The notes beneath the pieces were generated by a model, which saw only the letters and a list, made by a program, of their open reading frames with translations, ran no database searches and was not told the DNA's origin. From contig NZ_JACRSW010000001.1 in the NCBI RefSeq assembly GCF_014384965.1, positions 124,001-188,000 of the forward strand: a DNA stretch of 64,000 nt. Direction: 5' to 3'. A program made the position numbers and the translations under genes. The stretch is from Jutongia hominis. GTDB taxonomy: Bacteria > Bacillota > Clostridia > Lachnospirales > Lachnospiraceae. This document shows, piece after piece, positions 36,397 through 44,949 of this stretch; position 1 is the first letter of the stretch; the number at the start of each line of letters is the position of its first letter.

Positions 36397-37644
36397 TCAG
36401 CTTTTCACAGCAGAATCATATAAACTGTATCCCTGCACGATTGAAAGCAGCTCTTCTTTGTTTTCTGCATTCTCCTGTAACAACCGGTCAATGCTTTGAA
36501 TAAACTCTTTTTTTACTTCCTCGTTGTATTCGATCCGCTCTCGCAGACGTTGTCTTTGTACATTCAATCCATGACGGATCTCAACCATTTCACGCGGATC
36601 TATAATCGCAAGCACTTGGGAAAGCCAGATTTCCCGGTCACGGATCTCATACTTTTTCAGCATTTTGATCAATTGTTCGCAATAGAAATTCAACTGTTCT
36701 GTATTCTCTGCAAATTTCTTTTCATATTCTTTCTCTTTGCAATATTCGCCCCAGATCTTTTCAAAATCCGATGCATTTTTAACACCGAACTTCTCATGAT
36801 TATATTCCATGACATTCAGATTATTCACGCATTTGATCTTTACACGGTTCAAAAGTCCGATGGCTTTATCCAGCTTGCGGTCAGCCATTGTCATATCTCT
36901 TCTGTTTTTATTTGATTCAATAAAAAGAACCGTCGCCGATATTGCTGCTAACAATACTGTTGCAAGATACGGAAATGTCATATCCGTTTCTAATGCGAAA
37001 TAGATTGCAACAAATAAGACAAACAAAGACAGGATCAATGCAATTAAAAACTTTGCCATTACTTTTAATGCATGCTGCTTTTCAACAATGTCTCCCTTTT
37101 CTTTGCGTATCTTTTTCTTTTCTGCATGAAGTTTTTCAAGGTCTCCATCCAGTGCTTTCTGGTAAGCTTCCTGTTCATACATTTTCTTGATCTCATCGAC
37201 TAATTCTTCTTCATAAGGATCCAGCCTTCGTATAGCCGCTTCTGAGATAGTCAGATTACGATTTTTATACTGGTTTCTTTCTCTGGTCAGTTTAACGATC
37301 TGTCCGGCAGAATCCAATACTTCTTTTTTATCTTCTCCCTCAATCCTTTCAATCCTTTGGATATCCAGCAAAGATTCTGTCACATTCTGGTACTCTTTCC
37401 GGCACTTTTCAATCTGGCGGTCTGCATCGACCACAGACTGGCAGCATTCCGTGACGTACCGTTTCTGATCATTTTTATAAACCGGTTTGATCACTTCTGT
37501 TTTATATTGCTCCTGTGTTGCCACACCTGCCGGAATCTCTTCCGTATCTTTATCTTCTACAGAAGTATCCTGCATAATTTCTTCTGTCTGCTCCGTCTCT
37601 CGTTCCTGTTTTCTTTTTTTTCTCTTTCGATTCCAAAAAGCCAT
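36397..37644 (-). CDS. coiled-coil membrane protein, unknown function
   Basis: This 415-residue protein has a very basic start (FWNRKRKKRKQE), an acidic region, a coiled coil (about residues 75-200), two membrane segments close together (about 203-222 and 230-247, FLIALILSLFVLFVAIYF and FPYLATVLLAAISATVLF), then a second long coiled coil to the C-terminus. The two segments form a hairpin, placing both coiled-coil arms on the same side, probably the cytoplasm. ATG 37642-37644 has GGGGAT upstream; an ATG/GTG 18 bases earlier is possible. It is the last gene of the DUF5717 operon, 29 bases after the coupled 35-aa ORF. No family recognised. Confidence 0.82.
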   Translation of the reverse strand: MAFWNRKRKKRKQERETEQTEEIMQDTSVEDKDTEEIPAGVATQEQYKTEVIKPVYKNDQKRYVTECCQSVVDADRQIEKCRKEYQNVTESLLDIQRIERIEGEDKKEVLDSAGQIVKLTRERNQYKNRNLTISEAAIRRLDPYEEELVDEIKKMYEQEAYQKALDGDLEKLHAEKKKIRKEKGDIVEKQHALKVMAKFLIALILSLFVLFVAIYFALETDMTFPYLATVLLAAISATVLFIESNKNRRDMTMADRKLDKAIGLLNRVKIKCVNNLNVMEYNHEKFGVKNASDFEKIWGEYCKEKEYEKKFAENTEQLNFYCEQLIKMLKKYEIRDREIWLSQVLAIIDPREMVEIRHGLNVQRQRLRERIEYNEEVKKEFIQSIDRLLQENAENKEELLSIVQGYSLYDSAVKS

Positions 37645-37673
37645 TTTTATCCCCATTTCCAAATATCATTTTA

Positions 37674-37781
37674 TTATACAAACCAATCCATCACGTACGC
37701 TGCCGGATGATAAACAACTTCATCGCTTATATGATCGACAAACGAGCCAATCCGACGCTTGCTCTGCCGACATACGCTCAC
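37674..37781 (-). CDS. 35-aa ORF translationally coupled to the preceding gene
   Basis: I found this by hand. A GTG at 37779-37781 overlaps the TGA stop of the upstream gene as GTGA, and the frame runs 35 codons to TAA (37674-37676). The product is SVCRQSKRRIGSFVDHIS followed by DEVVYHPAAYVMDWFV. It fills the gap in an otherwise tight operon. There is no separate ribosome binding site, so it depends on coupling. Alternatively it is the C-terminal tail of the upstream protein after a frameshift. Confidence 0.5.
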   Translation of the reverse strand: MSVCRQSKRRIGSFVDHISDEVVYHPAAYVMDWFV

Positions 37782-38614
37782 ACGATCTGTTTGCGGTATT
37801 CGTTCTTCCAATCTAACACATATTTGTGAACTTTATCGTAATACTCTGCCACATTGCCACTCTTCATCACATTTCGAAGCTTTTCTATCTTAAGTGCTTC
37901 CCTGCATTGACTGCTCTGACTGATCACTTGCGTATATTCTTTTTCCCATTGAAGCTGTTTTTCCGGTGAAACATCAAAGTCCACAAGTGCTTTTTTATAC
38001 CCTTCTACATCCTTGCTCAGACGCAGGGCAAAAAGTCCCTGTGACAAAGAAGCATCCTTCTTGTTCTGTTCATATGCTTTCAGAAAATATTCTGCTGCCT
38101 TACGAAATTCCGCGAGATTGCTATACGCCACACCCATATTATGAAAAATACTTCCGTACGCTTCTTTTTCGGCATGTAAGACCTCATCACTTTCAAATAC
38201 TTTTTCATATTCTTCCAGGGCTTTTTCATATGAATGGCAGGCAAGATAAGTATCTCCTTTATGCTTTTTCCTTGCATATGCCGGCATCTGCTCGATCTCA
38301 TCCATCAGACGGATCAGTGCATTGATCTCTTCTTCATCATAATAATCACAGCTACAGCAGATCGTGACCACGATATCCCTCAAATTTTTATGATCCTGTA
38401 TCAGACAGGCAAGCTTATGTGAGGTCTCTTCCATATGCAGTTCTTTTTCAATCCACATTACAAACTCACGATCAAACACTTCTTCCTGGATCATATAAAT
38501 ATTATGCCAGATATAATAGCAGACTTCTTCCATCGAATACACATTAGTATCTGTCAGCCGAAAATGATATGGTGTCAAAGCCAGCGGACTGCTGCATTGA
38601 ATTAATTTCCCCAT
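37778..38614 (-). CDS. TPR-like repeat protein, unknown function
   Basis: This 278-residue protein is helical and cytoplasmic. After an N-terminal region of about 120 residues, tetratricopeptide-like repeats appear (GDTYLACHSYEKALEEYEKVFES near residue 140; IFHNMGVAYSNLAEFRKAAEYFLKAYE near 175), typical of protein-binding scaffolds. AGGAGG lies 6 bases before the ATG, and only 11 bases separate it from the Hsp70-like gene. It is the third gene of the DUF5717 operon. Its role is unknown; it may link the Hsp70-like protein to a client. Confidence 0.83.
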   Translation of the reverse strand: MGKLIQCSSPLALTPYHFRLTDTNVYSMEEVCYYIWHNIYMIQEEVFDREFVMWIEKELHMEETSHKLACLIQDHKNLRDIVVTICCSCDYYDEEEINALIRLMDEIEQMPAYARKKHKGDTYLACHSYEKALEEYEKVFESDEVLHAEKEAYGSIFHNMGVAYSNLAEFRKAAEYFLKAYEQNKKDASLSQGLFALRLSKDVEGYKKALVDFDVSPEKQLQWEKEYTQVISQSSQCREALKIEKLRNVMKSGNVAEYYDKVHKYVLDWKNEYRKQIV

Positions 38615-38625
38615 GTTTCTTCCTC

Positions 38626-39885
38626 CTACAGTTGAATATGACGTTCCCAGACACGATTACTTGCTGCACAGATCTCACCAAATCCGTTGTCTTTTAATGT
38701 AACAATGCAGTTTGTCCGGTTTGCAAAACGAATGCGTATCGTAAAACGTGTTGTTTTATTTTCTCTCTTGGAAAATCCACTTAACGAAAGCATATGCGCT
38801 TTCGTTTCATGCTTTAACACATCCTGTACTACGATCTGTATCTCATCTTCCTGATCCGGTATAACATCTACACTTCCATCGACTTCTTTCCATGGTGTGC
38901 CTGCTTTTACCAGAAGTTCTTCATGATCTGTGGCATCTTTATATGTTCTGATATAGATATTACTCGCTACCATCTCATCATCAAGGAACAGACAATGATC
39001 TAATTTTCCCATGCCGGATAATTCTCTTGCCGCATAACATGCCCCATGTGTAAAAAGGTTCTGTCCGCGAAAGATTCTGCGCCCCATACAGAGTTCTTTT
39101 AGTGCTTCATTGGACCACTCGCCTTCAAAGCCCTTGCCGGTAACATAGATTGTTGTAACATACTGCTTGTGCAATGCTGTCTGGGCTGCATTCAGAAAAG
39201 CATACGACAGCATTTCTTCTTCCTGTCCAATCTTGTCCCAGTCAAGATCCTGTGTCAGATTCTTCTTTGTAACACCTATGATATACGGTTCTCTTTTGCG
39301 GTTAATATCAATCTGTGAATACCAAAGCCCTTTTTGTGTCAGTTCAAAAAGACCGACATTGTTGCTCCAAAGTTCCTTGGGCTGACTGATCGCATAATAC
39401 ATATAGCTCTGCTTATGATTCTGCACCACCAGTGTATCTTTTGGCATTCCAAGCTCATTGGCTATCTTTAAAAGATAAGAGACCAGGCGTTCTTCTTTCT
39501 CATCTAATGTGATCACAAGTTTTTTGATCATTTCATCCGGATAATATTCTGTCAGCAAACTTAATACTTTCACAAGATACCTTTTTAGCACCTGATAACT
39601 GTCAAGTTTTTGCATACCAACTTCGATCGTATCACTCTTTGCAACATCCAAAAGCAAGTGCTGTAAACGGATCTGTCCGGTCTGATCTCCTTGCATTTCA
39701 TCGATCCAGTACCATTCCCCACTACCGGGTACATAAGTCAATGCTGTCGGAATCTCATATTCTCTTTTTCCATGGATCATTCTGCCGATCGCAACCGGCT
39801 CATAGGTTGTAAAGTCAAAACAGCTGATCTGTGTTACCTGTTCTCCGATATCCATACCAACTAATAATGTTCTTTTTTCTTCCAT
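38626..39885 (-). CDS. DUF5716-type, Hsp70/actin-like protein
   Basis: This 419-residue protein shows the layout of an Hsp70/actin-fold ATPase: phosphate-1-like motif LVGMDIGEQVTQISCF (residues 8-23), a second-lobe segment TTIYVTGKGFEGEWSN in the place of the adenosine motif, and FTHGACYAARELSG, which resembles the Hsp70 GAAYAA region. The C-terminal 120 residues are beta-rich (TRFTIRIRFANRTNCIVTL). I associate it with DUF5716, a Lachnospiraceae family without a known function; the ATPase call is my inference. It lies 16 bases after DUF5717 and 11 before the repeat-protein gene. Confidence 0.78.
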   Translation of the reverse strand: MEEKRTLLVGMDIGEQVTQISCFDFTTYEPVAIGRMIHGKREYEIPTALTYVPGSGEWYWIDEMQGDQTGQIRLQHLLLDVAKSDTIEVGMQKLDSYQVLKRYLVKVLSLLTEYYPDEMIKKLVITLDEKEERLVSYLLKIANELGMPKDTLVVQNHKQSYMYYAISQPKELWSNNVGLFELTQKGLWYSQIDINRKREPYIIGVTKKNLTQDLDWDKIGQEEEMLSYAFLNAAQTALHKQYVTTIYVTGKGFEGEWSNEALKELCMGRRIFRGQNLFTHGACYAARELSGMGKLDHCLFLDDEMVASNIYIRTYKDATDHEELLVKAGTPWKEVDGSVDVIPDQEDEIQIVVQDVLKHETKAHMLSLSGFSKRENKTTRFTIRIRFANRTNCIVTLKDNGFGEICAASNRVWERHIQL

Positions 39886-39901
39886 TGTCTTTTTCTCCCG
39901 A

Positions 39902-42900
39902 TCATTTGTCTAATGGTTTAAACAGCCTGTTTACACTCTCTTTTGTTTCTACATATTCTTTCATCATATCAATCAATGTGTTCTCTTCGTTCATTTCCTG
40001 TGCGATCATCATCAGGTTCAGCATATGATAACGGCTGCTTCTTCGTTCATTATCCATACTTTCATCAAATCGTACCGAAGCACTCTTTGTGATCACTTCG
40101 CCTTCCGGACGCACCTCAGAGATATAATATTGAAGCATTTCATCCTGAAAAAGCACAAACTCCTTGACACGCTGTCCATAAAAGACATCCCGCATGGTTT
40201 CCGTGACATATTCCCCTTTTTCGTATCCTGACGAGATCATATAATGGATCCGTACTTCATATGCCGGATCAGTAATATAGTCTATATAACACTGGTCTAA
40301 CAAATGAATTGGCAAAGATGCCACTCCATCAAACTCTCTGTAAAAAGGAAAGATCATTTTCTTTTCATACAGACGATTGATATGATATTCTACAAATTGC
40401 TTTTCTTCCGGTGTCAGATTTTTCTTTTTACTTAAATCTTTCAGGCTTGCGATCAGACAAAACATATTGTCCTGCATCTGTACCTCTTTATAAAAATAAT
40501 CAAACATTTCTGTCGGAATAACCCAGGAATGGATCAGATAGTGATAGGCAATAAATTTCAAAAACGCCCACACTAACTGCTTATCCCGTTCTAACGGATA
40601 ATACGAATAAAAGACTTCATAGGCATCCGGTGACATTTCTCCGGTAAAAATGATCTGTCCTAAGATTCTCTCCGAAAAATCCGTTGTATCGATAGAGAAA
40701 CCTTTTGCATATTTCCATATCTGAACCATACTGCTGATATTCCCGTTATAATAACGGCAAAGATAACGAAGCATATTTTCATCAAAATGTCCTGTTTCCA
40801 GTATATACCATGCTATTTTCAAAAGCTCGGTATCTTCTTTCTCCATGGATTGCAAGAAAGAATCCGATGCAATCTTTAACAGTCGTTTTCCATCAATCTT
40901 ATGAAAGCCATAACGGTAAATTCCATCCATTGCTTTGTCAAAATAACGACGTACCGCACAATATTCAAAGAATTGTTTTCGCTCCGATACATTGACCATA
41001 TCCCAGTCAAGTTCTTCTAATGCTTCATCTAAAAGTTCACTTTCAAAATTATCATAATAATAGCGTACCAGCGAGCAGAATGCTTTTTTGTAATAATGTC
41101 TGCTTAACTTCTCAATACCAAGCACTTCTTTTCGTACTGCCATGACATCTTTGCCAATCTGGTTCATACGCTCTGCCTTGTCATACAGATACAGGATCAG
41201 ACGAAAATCCCTGCATCCTTTTTCATAACAGCTTCCTGCCAGAAAGTCGAGATTCAGGAATCGCTGTAACGTATAATCAATGGAAAGAGCATAACGATTA
41301 TCTAACTGATCTGCCAGAAAGATCTGATAATTTTCTGTAAACAGCTGTACTACTGCTTTTCCTTTTACCAATGGCACAAAAATCTCTCCTTCTAACTCCC
41401 TGTGTTTTACATAGACACCAATGATCTTATCATTTTCACAGGTAAGTTCATAAGAAAACATCACATTTGCCAGCTCTTTTGCCGTCTTTTCGTTCAAAGC
41501 ATCTTCCTTGATAAATTCTTCATATAACACAGCCAGATTGGCGTTGATCCTGCCTTCCGCAAGCTGTCTGTATGTATATTCTTCCATCACCGGAAGATAT
41601 GCCTCATACGTTTCTGTCATGTTCTCTTTGTTGCGTACCACATAAGCATATAACATTGCTTTCTTCATAACAGTCAGATGATTGTCATACAGGAAATATA
41701 GCAAGGTACTGTCCTGCAAACGCATTTCCTGTGACTCATCGATCGAATACATATAATATTCATACAGATCTGTCAGCTTCAGGTTATGTTCAACACCAAG
41801 ATCATACCAATAGAATGCTTCCTTCGTGGTCATCTGTCCTTTCATCAGGATCTTACATACAGCCGCTAACAGCTCATCATCCTGATATTGCTCATAAAAA
41901 CGGCAGACATCCCCTAAAACGACTTTTGAAAAATAACGCATCTTTCCAGCCAGATAACAAAATCTCGTTGCTACAGCTTCTTCCACAAACCCCTGCTTGC
42001 TGCCCCAGTGAATTGCATTACATACACCTTCTGAAAGTTCTAACAATAAGGATGGATCGTCATTTAAGATACTGCAGATCTCCAGATACAGTACCGGACT
42101 ATGACATCCGTGATCCAGCTGTTTTAAGATGTCTTCATACTTTTTATGTTCCGAACGATATTCCTCTGACAGGAACAATAAGAACCACAGATACCGCCAA
42201 TCCGATGCATTCTTTTGATATAAATCCCGAATCTTTGCAACATACTCTTCTACAACCTCTTCCTCGTCACACCAGATTCCCTTCAGGTACAGATAAGCCC
42301 CATATAATAATGGTTCTTTTTGCAATTTTTCTTCCTGCGTTTCTAAAAAAGAAAAACTGCTTTGCACTAACTGTTCGTTATGTTCCATAATCCCAAAATG
42401 GGTGCGGTAAAGCTGCGTAACGATCGTCATGCCATCCTGTTCCATCTGACGGATGACATTTTCTGCTTCAGAAAGATATACATCCTGCTCTAAATGTCCC
42501 ATACAGAATTCCATATAAAACTGAATGATCTTTAATAACTGCTTCTGGCGTATTCTCTTTTGTTCGACCGCTTTATGCGTCTGTCCTGCCTTATTTGCTT
42601 CAATTAAGATCTCTGTTTTCTGTCCTACGGATTCTACTGTCATACGGGCATAATTCTTACCCGGAAGCATCTTATCGACATTGATCGTAAAATACAATGT
42701 ATAGACATTTCCAATAAATGCATCGGTCCAGATCCTCTTATTTTGCGGAATCACAAAATCACTGTCCGATGTCACTTTATACTCCGCATATCCCCAGTTA
42801 TCTTTGGTCAGAACGATCTTATCCTGAAAGTTCTGCGTACAGTCTTCATATAAAAAATGTGTCTTATCTGCTGTAATATGAATACCGACTTTTTTATGGA

Positions 42901-43453
42901 TCGCGATCAGAAATTCTTCCATTGCAAGACCTTTCGCAGAACCTTTGGCAAGACCTTCGTATAAAGCAATATTTACATTATCATGATAGAGAAAAATATC
43001 TTCGAAATGTTTGTTACGAAAAAGCGCTGCTGCCTCATCCGGCTTTTCTTTTGCAAGATTTGTAAAATGAAACAGATCACGGATCTTTCCGGTTGACACT
43101 TCACAGGATGGCACACCAACTAATGCCTCAAACAGCAGTTTTTTCGTACCACAGTCCGAGATCACACGGATACACCCTGTTATTTTTTCGCCGGGTTGCA
43201 AAGAAGTTGCATCAAATTGATATGATATCGCATTCTGCTTCCCATGAAAAAATTCTGTCTGAAACTGTAAAAAATGACTGTCTGTATGAACCACACCCCG
43301 CATGTCCTCTTCCTGATCGTTGCTGACAACAAATTCCCCACGAACGATTTCTCCGGCATTGACTGATATCGTAAGCTCTGTGATTGAAAGTTTTATCTTA
43401 GGAACGCTATATGTAAATTCACCTCTTGCAGCCTTATTTATTTTCTCTCTCAT
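39902..43453 (-). CDS. DUF5717-type large protein, Ig-like plus helical repeats
   Basis: This is a 1183-residue protein without signal peptide or membrane segment. Residues 1-120 look like an Ig-type domain (IKLSITELTISVNAGEIVRG, LQPGEKITGCIRVIS); a second beta domain (about 205-285) ends in KMLPGKNYARMTVES. From about residue 300 to the end it is an alpha-solenoid with TPR-like helices. I associate it with DUF5717, a Lachnospiraceae family of unknown function. GGGAGG precedes the ATG. It heads the operon from its own promoter. A scaffold role is inference. Confidence 0.8.
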   Translation of the reverse strand: MREKINKAARGEFTYSVPKIKLSITELTISVNAGEIVRGEFVVSNDQEEDMRGVVHTDSHFLQFQTEFFHGKQNAISYQFDATSLQPGEKITGCIRVISDCGTKKLLFEALVGVPSCEVSTGKIRDLFHFTNLAKEKPDEAAALFRNKHFEDIFLYHDNVNIALYEGLAKGSAKGLAMEEFLIAIHKKVGIHITADKTHFLYEDCTQNFQDKIVLTKDNWGYAEYKVTSDSDFVIPQNKRIWTDAFIGNVYTLYFTINVDKMLPGKNYARMTVESVGQKTEILIEANKAGQTHKAVEQKRIRQKQLLKIIQFYMEFCMGHLEQDVYLSEAENVIRQMEQDGMTIVTQLYRTHFGIMEHNEQLVQSSFSFLETQEEKLQKEPLLYGAYLYLKGIWCDEEEVVEEYVAKIRDLYQKNASDWRYLWFLLFLSEEYRSEHKKYEDILKQLDHGCHSPVLYLEICSILNDDPSLLLELSEGVCNAIHWGSKQGFVEEAVATRFCYLAGKMRYFSKVVLGDVCRFYEQYQDDELLAAVCKILMKGQMTTKEAFYWYDLGVEHNLKLTDLYEYYMYSIDESQEMRLQDSTLLYFLYDNHLTVMKKAMLYAYVVRNKENMTETYEAYLPVMEEYTYRQLAEGRINANLAVLYEEFIKEDALNEKTAKELANVMFSYELTCENDKIIGVYVKHRELEGEIFVPLVKGKAVVQLFTENYQIFLADQLDNRYALSIDYTLQRFLNLDFLAGSCYEKGCRDFRLILYLYDKAERMNQIGKDVMAVRKEVLGIEKLSRHYYKKAFCSLVRYYYDNFESELLDEALEELDWDMVNVSERKQFFEYCAVRRYFDKAMDGIYRYGFHKIDGKRLLKIASDSFLQSMEKEDTELLKIAWYILETGHFDENMLRYLCRYYNGNISSMVQIWKYAKGFSIDTTDFSERILGQIIFTGEMSPDAYEVFYSYYPLERDKQLVWAFLKFIAYHYLIHSWVIPTEMFDYFYKEVQMQDNMFCLIASLKDLSKKKNLTPEEKQFVEYHINRLYEKKMIFPFYREFDGVASLPIHLLDQCYIDYITDPAYEVRIHYMISSGYEKGEYVTETMRDVFYGQRVKEFVLFQDEMLQYYISEVRPEGEVITKSASVRFDESMDNERRSSRYHMLNLMMIAQEMNEENTLIDMMKEYVETKESVNRLFKPLDK

Positions 43454-43486
43454 AATTCCTCCCGTACATTTCCATAGATACTTTAT

Positions 43487-43516
43487 ATTATATCACTTTT
43501 TGCAAGTATCTTTCAA
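43487..43516 (-). promoter_or_regulatory. promoter of the DUF5717 operon
   Basis: On the minus strand TTGAAA (43511-43516) and a perfect TATAAT (43487-43492) are 18 bases apart, 34 bases before the ATG. Confidence 0.75.
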
Positions 43517-43528
43517 CCGATAACGCTC

Positions 43529-43557
43529 TTGAGTCTGTATTATTTTAGTGCTATAAT
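43529..43557 (+). promoter_or_regulatory. promoter of the aminotransferase gene
   Basis: TTGAGT (43529-43534) and a perfect TATAAT (43552-43557) are 17 bases apart. It is back to back with the DUF5717 promoter, only 12 bases between the two -35 boxes. Confidence 0.78.
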
Positions 43558-43636
43558 TCCATGACAAAGAACAAAGTGCCTATTGGCACATTTGCAAAAG
43601 CAAATAATGACTTATTTCGAAAGGTAGTGTGAAGCA

Positions 43637-44752
43637 ATGGAACAAAAAGAGCATTTTCATGGAAGTGATTTAGAAAAGATTGAAAAAATTTTCGGTATCA
43701 AAAAAGAAAATATCATCAGTTTTTCAGCAAATGTCAATCCCTTAGGAATTTCTTATGATCTGAAAGAAGAACTTCCGAAACACATTGATGCGATCACTTC
43801 ATACCCTGACCGTGAATATACGGATCTGCGACGTGCGATCGGCGACTATATCGGTATTGATCATTCGAATATCATTGTCGGAAACGGATCGACCGAACTG
43901 ATCTCTCTGGTTACACAAAATCTGCATCCTAAAAAAGCACTGATCGTTGGACCTACTTATTCGGAATACGAACATGAAATTTCATTAGAAGGCGGTCGCT
44001 CGCATTATTATCGTCTTCATGAAGATGAAAACTTTGGTCTGAATGAACAGCATTTGTATGATGCACTGACAACGGATATCGATCTTTTAGTAATCTGTAA
44101 TCCAAACAATCCGACTTCCTCACAGATCTCACGTCCTGTCATGCGCAATATTCTTGATCATTGTAAAGAAAAGGGGATCTTTGTAATGGTTGATGAAACC
44201 TATGTGGAATTTTCAGAAAACAGTGAAGCGATCACTTCGATCCCTCTAACACAGATTTATAATAATATCATTATCTTACGTGGTATTTCGAAGTTTTTTG
44301 CAGCACCCGGACTTCGTCTCGGTTATGCGATCTGCGGCAATCACTCACTATTGAAAGAAATGGAAAGCTTTAAGAATCCTTGGACGATCAATTCACTGGC
44401 TGCGATTGCCGGCGAGATCATGTTTCGTGATAAGCGCTATATCGAGGATACAAAAGAACTGATCTCTTCTGAGCGAAAAAGAATCTGTACGATTCTTGAC
44501 CGGTATCAATCACATTTTAAATATTATGTACCACATGCGAACTTCATTCTGGTGCGTATCCTTGACGATGAACTGACGAGCGATCATTTATTTGAAAAAG
44601 CGATCAAAAAGGGACTGATGCTCCGTGATTGTTCTTCTTTCCCGTTCCTGGATAATAAATATTTTCGTTTCTGTTTTATGAAACCTGAAGATAATGACAG
44701 GCTGTTGGATGTGATCTTAGATGACATCCCGGCTGATGATCGCACCAATTAA
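43637..44752 (+). CDS. PLP-dependent class I/II aminotransferase (HisC/CobD-like)
   Basis: This is a 371-residue fold-type I PLP enzyme. The start HFHGSDLEKIEKIFGI and ISFSANVNPLGIS matches threonine-phosphate decarboxylase (CobD) and histidinol-phosphate aminotransferase. The cofactor lysine is in RGISKFFAAPGLRLGY (about residue 220), with CNPNNPTS near 155 and MVDETYVEF near 185. No cobalamin or histidine gene is nearby, so the substrate is open. The ATG is preceded by a weak AAAGG about 12 bases upstream. It is monocistronic with promoter and terminator. Confidence 0.87.
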   Translation: MEQKEHFHGSDLEKIEKIFGIKKENIISFSANVNPLGISYDLKEELPKHIDAITSYPDREYTDLRRAIGDYIGIDHSNIIVGNGSTELISLVTQNLHPKKALIVGPTYSEYEHEISLEGGRSHYYRLHEDENFGLNEQHLYDALTTDIDLLVICNPNNPTSSQISRPVMRNILDHCKEKGIFVMVDETYVEFSENSEAITSIPLTQIYNNIIILRGISKFFAAPGLRLGYAICGNHSLLKEMESFKNPWTINSLAAIAGEIMFRDKRYIEDTKELISSERKRICTILDRYQSHFKYYVPHANFILVRILDDELTSDHLFEKAIKKGLMLRDCSSFPFLDNKYFRFCFMKPEDNDRLLDVILDDIPADDRTN

Positions 44753-44813
44753 ATCTGCTATAGTGCTTTTGCCATGTTCATGAAAAAACAGAACACAGCA
44801 TATTCAGCTAAAT

Positions 44814-44891
44814 AAAAAAAGACGGTCAACTGTATCTGATATGGCTTTCTTTTTACAAAGTTCATTCGAATACAGCCGGCTGTCTTTTCTT
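44814..44891 (+). terminator. large-stem terminator of the aminotransferase gene
   Basis: AAAAGAC and CTGTAT on the left (44817-44835) pair with ATACAG and GTCTTTT on the right (44870-44888), around an internal loop and a long apical loop, followed by CTTTTTTT. Confidence 0.65.
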
Positions 44892-44949
44892 TTTTTATCT
44901 TTATACAATAGTATCAATAACAAAATGCTGAATTTGTACTTTTCACTAT

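Noticed and set aside
37357..37816. Overlapping Phe/Ser-rich plus-strand frames
   Set aside because: They are antisense to the coiled-coil protein gene and to the 35-aa coupled ORF, without ribosome binding sites.
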